64,000 bases of DNA from positions 147,599-211,598 of the forward strand of contig NZ_JAIQYY010000011.1 in the NCBI RefSeq assembly GCF_020181035.1, given 5' to 3'. The position numbers and the translations under genes were made by a program. The stretch is from Streptomyces sp. CoH27. Its GTDB lineage: Bacteria; Actinomycetota; Actinomycetes; Streptomycetales; Streptomycetaceae. How positions within the stretch are numbered: the first letter of the stretch is position 1; each line of letters opens with the position of its first letter. Under the pieces are notes generated by a model. That model saw nothing but the letters and a program-made list of their open reading frames with translations, was not told the origin of the DNA and did not search any database. Positions 59,370 to 64,000 of the stretch are shown here, piece by piece.

Positions 59370-61921
59370 GCACGGAGCCGGAGACCACGGAGAAAGCCGG
59401 GCCGGGGACACCGGACACCCCCGAGGCCCCGGGTGAGGAAGCCGCGCCCGTGCCGGAGGGGAGCCGTGCGGGACGCACCGGTGCGGGCGGGGGCGAGGAC
59501 GCCGGTGCGAGCGACGCCGAGGCCGGGGGCAGCGTGGGTGCGGGCGGAGCCCAGGGTGAGACCGGCTCGGGCGACGACGGGGGCGAGGACGCGGGCACGA
59601 GCGGGGCCGGGGGCGAGGCCGACGCGAACGGCAGCGCGGGGGCGAGCGGAGCCGAGGGCAGCACCGGCACGGACGCCGTCGAGGACGCCGGTGGCGACGG
59701 CGGGGCCGAAAACACGGGCACGAGCAGGGCCGAGGGCAACACCTCCACGGACGGCAGCGCCGGTGCGGCCGGCGACGACGCTGCTGGAGGCGCGAGCGCG
59801 GACGAAGGTGAGAGCGGCGCGGACGCCGGCGCAGGCGCGGACGGTGGCGGCGCCGAGGGCGACGGCGGCGGGGAGGGGACCCAGCTGTCCGAGGCGGAGG
59901 CCGAGTTGGCTGCGCAGCGGGTGGAGCGGGAGCGGATCGAGCGGCGCAAGGCCGAGAAGAGGGGTCCACTGGAGAGCGGCGCCAAGCTCAGCGGCAAGGC
60001 GGCCGACCTGCTCGCGGCGGTCCGGGCCGTGGAGAGTGGCGCGAAACCGACGGCAACGGCGTTCGCCGAGCCCGCGCCGGCTCCGCGCCGCCCGGCTCCG
60101 GAGCCGGTGCGCCGACCACAGCCCACCCCTGCCCCGGCCCTCGCATCCGTGGTGCCCGGCGCGCCCGCGCCGGAGACGGTCGATGCCGTCCGCCGGGTGC
60201 TGACGGAGGGCGGCGCGCCCGAGGCCCTCGCCCCCCGGGTGGCGGCGGCACTCGGCGAGGGCGCCGACCATGCCCTCCGGGAGGACCCCTGGCAGCTGCT
60301 GCGCATCGCGGGCGTACGGCCGGACCAGGCCGACGGCTTCGCGCGGGCGCTGCTCGGCTCCGGATGCCGGCCGGAAGACGAGCGGCGGGGCCGTGCGGTG
60401 ACCGTCTGGCTGCTGGAGCAGGCCGCCCTGGCGGGGCACACCGCGCTGGAGCTGTCCACGCTCACCACGGCGCTGGGCCGGCAGGGCGTGCCCGACCCGG
60501 ACACAGCGGTGCAGAACGCGCTCGCCGAGGGCGAGGCCCTGGCCTTCCAGGACGCCCTGGAGGACCCCGCGGGCGCTGCTCCCCGGGCGACGGAAGACGG
60601 CACCGAGGAAGACGACGAGGAGCGGCCGGTCCGCGTCCTCGTCGGCCTGGAGCGCTGGGCCCTGGCCGAGGAGAGCCTGGCCGACGGTCTGGCCCGGCTC
60701 GTCAACTCGCTGCCCACGGAGGCCGAGGAGGCGTGGCGGGCAGCCGCCGACGCGGTCTCCGGCGGTGCCGCCGAGCTGGCCCGCGCGGTCGCCGGGCACG
60801 GCCTGGTGCTGCACACCGGCGCGGAGGCGGCCCGCGCCGAACCGGCCGCGCTGCTCGACGCCGTCCGCGCCGCCGGCCTGCGGGCCTTCGCCGTCTGCCA
60901 CACACCCGACGGCCGCCGTCGCCTGGCCACGCTGCAGGGCGCGAGCGTGGATGGGGAGGCGGCGGAGCGCGGCGTGGGTACCGTCGCCGGACTGCTGGTC
61001 GGTGCCGAAGGCCCCGGCCGGGATGCGGACGGGGCCCTGGCGCTGGATCTCCTGATCGTCATGGACGCGCCGCAGCTCGATGTGGAGAGCGCCGCGATGC
61101 TGGTGGAGTCGCTGCCGGACGGGGCCCGGCTGGTACTCAGCGGCGACCCCGCGGCGCTGTGGTCGGCCGGTCCGGGCCGGGTCTTCGCCGATCTGCTCGC
61201 CGCCCGCGCCTGCCCGCAGATCGCCTCCCGCATGCCCGACCCCGGCCCGATCGGCGAGCTGGTCTCGGGCATCGGCATCGGCGAGCTGAACCAGGTCCAC
61301 GCCCCCGGCAAGGAGATCGTCATCGTCCCGGTGCGGGACGCGGGCGAGGCGGTGCACCGGACGGTCCAGCTGGTCGCGGACTCGGTGCCGCGCGCGATCG
61401 GGATCCCGGCCGACCAGACCGTGGTGATCACCCCGGGGCACGGCGGCGCCGCGGGCACCCGCGCGCTCAACGCCGTCCTGAAGGAGCGCCTCAACCCCGG
61501 CCCCGGCCGCTTCGGCGGCTTCGACCCCGGCGACCGGATCGCCTACGCCGCCGCTCCGGGTCGTACGGTGCCGGGCGTGGTGGTGAAGGCCGACGCCGAC
61601 GGGCTGCACCTGTCCTGCGCCGGCGCCCCCGTGGTCGTACCCCGCGAGCGGGTGGAGGGGGCTGTACGGCACGGCTGGGCGCTGACCGCGCACCAGGCGG
61701 TGGGCACCCGCTGGCCGGCGGCGGTCGTGGTGCTGCCCGGCGACGCGGCGCAGGCGCTCAGCAGGCCGTGGGTGTACACGGCGTTCGGCCGGGCGGAGCG
61801 GCATCTGTCCGTGATCCACGGAGTGGAGCATGCCCTGCCGAAGGCAGTGGCGGAGACCCTGGCCAAGCCCCGCACGACCCGCTTGCAGACGCTGCTGCGG
61901 ACGCAGGCGCCGAGCGAGTAG
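59366..61921 (+). CDS. Helix-hairpin-helix protein with degenerate RecD-like helicase domain
   Basis: An 851-residue protein. Residues 1-165 are low-complexity Gly/Asp/Ala/Glu repeats. About 172-200 is a charged helix (SEAEAELAAQRVERERIERR). About 273-340 shows a helix-hairpin-helix region (DPWQLLRIAGVRPDQADGFA) as in RecD2. The C-terminal half aligns with RecD: LVLSGDPAALWSAGPGRVFA at about 590, then HGWALTAHQAVGTRWPAAVV and RPWVYTAFGRAERHLSVI at the end. The P-loop GxxGxGKT is absent (the corresponding region has LVLHTGAEAARAEPAAL), and the DEAS box reads IVMDAPQLD, so ATPase activity is unlikely. Its role is unknown; it is coupled to the aldo/keto reductase by a GTGA overlap. Confidence 0.75.
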   Translation: MSTEPETTEKAGPGTPDTPEAPGEEAAPVPEGSRAGRTGAGGGEDAGASDAEAGGSVGAGGAQGETGSGDDGGEDAGTSGAGGEADANGSAGASGAEGSTGTDAVEDAGGDGGAENTGTSRAEGNTSTDGSAGAAGDDAAGGASADEGESGADAGAGADGGGAEGDGGGEGTQLSEAEAELAAQRVERERIERRKAEKRGPLESGAKLSGKAADLLAAVRAVESGAKPTATAFAEPAPAPRRPAPEPVRRPQPTPAPALASVVPGAPAPETVDAVRRVLTEGGAPEALAPRVAAALGEGADHALREDPWQLLRIAGVRPDQADGFARALLGSGCRPEDERRGRAVTVWLLEQAALAGHTALELSTLTTALGRQGVPDPDTAVQNALAEGEALAFQDALEDPAGAAPRATEDGTEEDDEERPVRVLVGLERWALAEESLADGLARLVNSLPTEAEEAWRAAADAVSGGAAELARAVAGHGLVLHTGAEAARAEPAALLDAVRAAGLRAFAVCHTPDGRRRLATLQGASVDGEAAERGVGTVAGLLVGAEGPGRDADGALALDLLIVMDAPQLDVESAAMLVESLPDGARLVLSGDPAALWSAGPGRVFADLLAARACPQIASRMPDPGPIGELVSGIGIGELNQVHAPGKEIVIVPVRDAGEAVHRTVQLVADSVPRAIGIPADQTVVITPGHGGAAGTRALNAVLKERLNPGPGRFGGFDPGDRIAYAAAPGRTVPGVVVKADADGLHLSCAGAPVVVPRERVEGAVRHGWALTAHQAVGTRWPAAVVVLPGDAAQALSRPWVYTAFGRAERHLSVIHGVEHALPKAVAETLAKPRTTRLQTLLRTQAPSE

Positions 61922-61923
61922 GT

Positions 61924-61950
61924 CTTTCTCTCCGCGTCAAGGAGAGAAAG
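61924..61950. terminator. Hairpin after the RecD-like gene
   Basis: CTTTCTCTCC and GGAGAGAAAG form a perfect 10-bp stem with a 7-nt loop, directly after the stop at 61921. It also faces the convergent gene ending at 62015. Confidence 0.65.
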
Positions 61951-62014
61951 CCACGACGGCGGATTCCGGCGGTGCCGTACCGGCCTCAGGCCCCTACGGC
62001 ACCGCAGGCTCCGC

Positions 62015-62701
62015 TCACTTCCTGGTGTCCAGCGGCTCCAGATCCCCGTCCTCGTCCTCGACGAATTCGAGATCCTCGTCCTCGCCGTCTTCCTCGTCGT
62101 CGAACATCGCGCTGACGTCGAACCGGCACACCACCCCTTGCGGGTCGATGTGATCGAACGGTGTCTCCAGCCACTCCCCGGCCTCGGGGGGTTCCTCCGC
62201 GGCGGTGACCCAGAGCGTGGAGTCGCCCTCCTCCAGGCCGAACTCCTTGTGCCGGGAGGCGATCTCGTCCGGTTCGAACTCGCCGAAGAGGACGCCCAGC
62301 GCCCCGGGGACCGTAGCGGCGGCGCCCTCGGCCGAGCCGCCGGTCTCGTCGTACTCCGCCGCCTCGACCCGCTGGGCCTGCGCGAGCAGCCGCTGGGGTT
62401 CCGCGACGGCGTAGTCGCGGCGGATCAGCACGCTGATCGCGTTCGGTTCCTCGGGGCCCGCGTACGGCGGCAGCTCGTCCGCACCGGGGATCTCGAAGGG
62501 CGTGACCTCGTCGTAACGGTCGTAGAGCAACTCGTCGTACACCTCGGCGGCCGCGGCCAGCTGGTTGAACGCCTCGGAGACGGCCGGGTCGTCGTCCCCC
62601 GACCTGCGTTCGACCGCCGCCAGATGACGGTCGAGCGCGGTCTTGACCGCCTCGGCGGCCGCACGTACCTCGGCAGCGGTGGGCTGCGCAGCATCAGACA
62701 T
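62015..62701 (-). CDS. Acidic cytoplasmic protein of unknown function
   Basis: A 228-residue protein starting MSDAAQPTAAEVRAAAEAVK (ATG 62701). Helical parts predominate (ALDRHLAAVERRSGDDD, AEVYDELLYDRYDEVT), with a middle section LPPYAGPEEPNAISVLIRRD, and the C-terminal 35 residues are nearly all acidic (EDGEDEDLEFVEDEDGD). No domain is recognised. It is divergent from the small DUF5703-like gene at 62749 with a 47-bp gap, an arrangement that suggests a shared promoter region. By memory the same pair exists in S. coelicolor near chpC. Confidence 0.7.
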   Translation of the reverse strand: MSDAAQPTAAEVRAAAEAVKTALDRHLAAVERRSGDDDPAVSEAFNQLAAAAEVYDELLYDRYDEVTPFEIPGADELPPYAGPEEPNAISVLIRRDYAVAEPQRLLAQAQRVEAAEYDETGGSAEGAAATVPGALGVLFGEFEPDEIASRHKEFGLEEGDSTLWVTAAEEPPEAGEWLETPFDHIDPQGVVCRFDVSAMFDDEEDGEDEDLEFVEDEDGDLEPLDTRK

Positions 62702-62748
62702 AGTGCAGACGCTATCCGTACCGGGCCCCAGCCCGCACAATAGATGCG

Positions 62749-62937
62749 ATGCCGGAATACGAATTTGTCGACGTGTACGTACCTCGCGGGATCTCTCGCA
62801 AGGAGGCCACACGTCTGCTGACGGACCATGCCGAGTACGGACACTGGGAGTTGGACCGACTGAGCCTGATGCGCGATGGCAGCCGCAGGGTGCGGTTGCG
62901 CCGGCGGATCATCCGCCAGGTGCGAGCCACGTGGTGA
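62749..62937 (+). CDS. Small basic protein, DUF5703-like
   Basis: A 62-residue protein: MPEYEFVDVYVPRGISRKEA ... TDHAEYGHWELDRLSLMRDG, ending in a strongly basic RRVRLRRRIIRQVRATW. It is conserved among Streptomyces as a short DUF5703 protein, from memory. The basic C-terminus may contact nucleic acid or membrane. Function unknown. It ends just before the terminator at 62951-62991. Confidence 0.7.
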   Translation: MPEYEFVDVYVPRGISRKEATRLLTDHAEYGHWELDRLSLMRDGSRRVRLRRRIIRQVRATW

Positions 62938-62950
62938 GGCGGGAAAGATG

Positions 62951-62991
62951 AACGGAGCGGGCCCGGCCGGCATGGCAGGGCCCGCTCCGTT
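62951..62991 (+). terminator. Terminator after the DUF5703-like gene
   Basis: AACGGAGCGGGCCC and GGGCCCGCTCCGTT form a perfect 14-bp stem around a 13-nt loop, followed by TTACC. It serves the rightward small gene. A second stem, CCGTACGGC/GCCGTACGG at 62999-63023, lies between it and the chpC stop and could end chpC transcripts. Confidence 0.75.
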
Positions 62992-63048
62992 TACCAGGCC
63001 GTACGGCCTACAGTGCCGTACGGGCCGGTCCGTACCCGTCGTCGGCCC

Positions 63049-63924
63049 CTAGGCCGCGGCCCGCGCCTTGCGGTACAGCACCGCGCCCGCGATGAGCGCG
63101 CCCGCGCCGACCGGGAGCACGAGGCCGAGCGGCACATCGCTACCGGTGTGGGCGAGCTGGGCCGTGGTCGGCAGCTGGGCGTCATGGCCGCCCTGCGGGC
63201 CGACCTGCGTGGACCCGTGGGGCCCGTGGGTTCCCTGGGTCCCCTGCGGCCCGTGTCCGCCCTTGCCGGGCGGGGTGGTCGGACCTCCCGGGTGACCCGG
63301 CTGCCCGGGGTGACCCGGATGTCCGGGCTGCCCCGGCGGGTTGCCGTGGCCGCCACCGCCAGGCGGGTTTCCAGAGCCCCCACCGGGCGGGGTGCCCTGG
63401 CCGCCCCCGGGCGGGTTCCCGTTCCCGCCCCCCGGCGGCTGGGTCTGGTGCCCGCCCCCGCCGTTGGCGCAGTCGTTGCCCGTGGCGGTGTTGCCCACGC
63501 CGATGACGTTGACGCTGTTTCCGCAGACGTTCACCGGGGCGTCGATCGGCACCTGCACGGTGTTGCCGGAGCCGACGCCCGGCGAGCCGCCGGTGTGACC
63601 GCCCGCGTGTGAGCCACCAGAGCCACCGGAGCCCCCTGAACCGCCGGAGCCGCCGTAGCCGCCCTGGTCCCCGGACGCACCGCCGTGGTTGGCGCATTTG
63701 TTGCCCACCGCCGGGTTGAGCAGTCCGACGACGTTCACGGTGTTGCCGCAGATGTTCACCGGCGCGTGCACCGGCGCCTGCACCGTGTTGCCGGACAGTA
63801 CGCCGGGTGAGCCGGCGGCGGTGCCGGTCGCGCCGGCGTCCGCGTGGGCGTAGCCGCTCGCGGCGGCGATCACCCCGGTCGCGGCGGCCATCGTCATCAG
63901 GCCTTTGCGTGTGCTCTGTCGCAT
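63049..63924 (-). CDS. chpC: Long chaplin with sortase sorting signal, ChpC-like
   Basis: A 291-residue secreted protein. A signal peptide (MRQSTRKGLMTMAAATGVIA...HADA) precedes two chaplin domains: about residues 39-80 (GVLSGNTVQAPVHAPVNICG ... NPAVGNKCANH) and about 115-155 (GVGSGNTVQVPIDAPVNVCG ... TATGNDCANGG). Each has the paired cysteines. A Gly/Pro repeat spacer of about 85 residues follows. It ends LAHTGSDVPLGLVLPVGAGA plus an RKAR tail: a class-E-like LAXTG sortase signal, membrane span and positive tail. Chaplins coat aerial hyphae as amyloid films; long ones are anchored to the wall. The usual neighbour chpH would lie beyond the window edge. Confidence 0.9.
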   Translation of the reverse strand: MRQSTRKGLMTMAAATGVIAAASGYAHADAGATGTAAGSPGVLSGNTVQAPVHAPVNICGNTVNVVGLLNPAVGNKCANHGGASGDQGGYGGSGGSGGSGGSGGSHAGGHTGGSPGVGSGNTVQVPIDAPVNVCGNSVNVIGVGNTATGNDCANGGGGHQTQPPGGGNGNPPGGGQGTPPGGGSGNPPGGGGHGNPPGQPGHPGHPGQPGHPGGPTTPPGKGGHGPQGTQGTHGPHGSTQVGPQGGHDAQLPTTAQLAHTGSDVPLGLVLPVGAGALIAGAVLYRKARAAA

Positions 63925-64000
63925 GCTGATTCCCCCTGCCTTCGCTTCTCTTCGCTGCTTTTCGCTTCGTTTTCGGAACGAAAAGGCCGGTCGGGCCCCG
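63925..64000 (-). promoter_or_regulatory. chpC upstream region (window edge)
   Basis: The 76 bp before chpC read, on its strand, AGGCAGGGGGA as ribosome binding site, and further upstream TTTTCG-TTCC-CGAAAA-like inverted sequence around 63962-63985. The promoter is probably only partly inside the window. Confidence 0.45.

Noticed and set aside
59281..61494. A 737-codon minus-strand frame
   Set aside because: Ser/Ala/Pro-rich low-complexity antisense of the RecD-like gene; no domain.
63290..63440. Short repeated units that look like a repeat array
   Set aside because: They are codons for the Gly/Pro spacer of the chaplin and not CRISPR repeats; no regular spacers.

Overview
The window is a 64 kb stretch of a high-GC actinobacterial chromosome, almost certainly Streptomyces. 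The evidence is the codon bias, a chaplin gene with a sortase signal, a complete conservon (histidine kinase-like, roadblock, DUF742, GTPase and P450 genes), the Pup-proteasome system, mycothiol ligase MshC and the gylR-glpFKD glycerol locus. Gene content and order match, from memory and not by computation, the S. coelicolor region around SCO1620-SCO1674, with shorter blocks shared with Mycobacterium (tatAC-pafBC-pafA, prcA-prcB-pup-dop-mpa, trmI, metH, PAC2, mshC). I see no rRNA, tRNA, CRISPR array, transposase or prophage gene.

Layout. 1-8.6 kb: a cut-off phosphotransferase, a LysR/TDT transporter pair, a BtuF-like protein with an XRE-cupin regulator, a stand-alone 5'-3' exonuclease, an iron-box-controlled siderophore-interacting reductase, a cytosolic 5'-nucleotidase, a GNAT and an RluA-type pseudouridine synthase. 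8.6-13.2 kb: the rarA-E conservon, with tightly overlapping genes. 13.5-24 kb: HelY-like helicase, tatC, tatA, two small proteins, pafC, pafB, two FKBP rotamases, pafA and an MFS transporter. 25-26.7 kb: a LacI regulator and a broken GNAT gene. 26.8-32.6 kb, minus strand in transcription order: ARC/Mpa ATPase, dop, pup, prcB, prcA. 33-41 kb: ferredoxin, secreted protein, tRNA m1A methyltransferase, M50 site-2 protease, RecB-family nuclease, orphan response regulator, peptide-type ABC solute-binding lipoprotein and HAD phosphatase. 41.5-45 kb: metH. 45.4-51.4 kb: gylR, glpF, glpK, glpD and an FCD-type GntR regulator. 51.5-57 kb: PAC2 protein, mshC, and an actinobacterial module of kinase-fold protein, DUF3090, phosphomutase and ferritin-like protein. 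57-64 kb: F420-dependent oxidoreductase, aldo/keto reductase, a degenerate RecD-like protein, two hypothetical proteins and the chaplin chpC.

How the genes fit together. Pup is deamidated by Dop, ligated to substrates by PafA, unfolded by ARC and degraded by PrcA/PrcB; PafB and PafC are the paired WYL regulators known from mycobacteria to control DNA-damage genes. GlpF, GlpK and GlpD take glycerol to dihydroxyacetone phosphate under GylR, and a matching operator-like motif lies upstream of both gylR and glpF.

The most unusual items are: (i) a P450 with EQSLW in place of ExxR; (ii) a RecD-like protein that has lost its P-loop; (iii) a GNAT gene broken by a 16-bp tandem duplication and a homopolymer shift; (iv) a pseudouridine synthase whose C-terminus is encoded by a repetitive intergenic-type element; (v) several strong palindromes at promoters. 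I did not find clear evidence of a wholly new multi-gene system. The closest candidate is the uncharacterised kinase-fold/DUF3090/phosphomutase module next to mshC.
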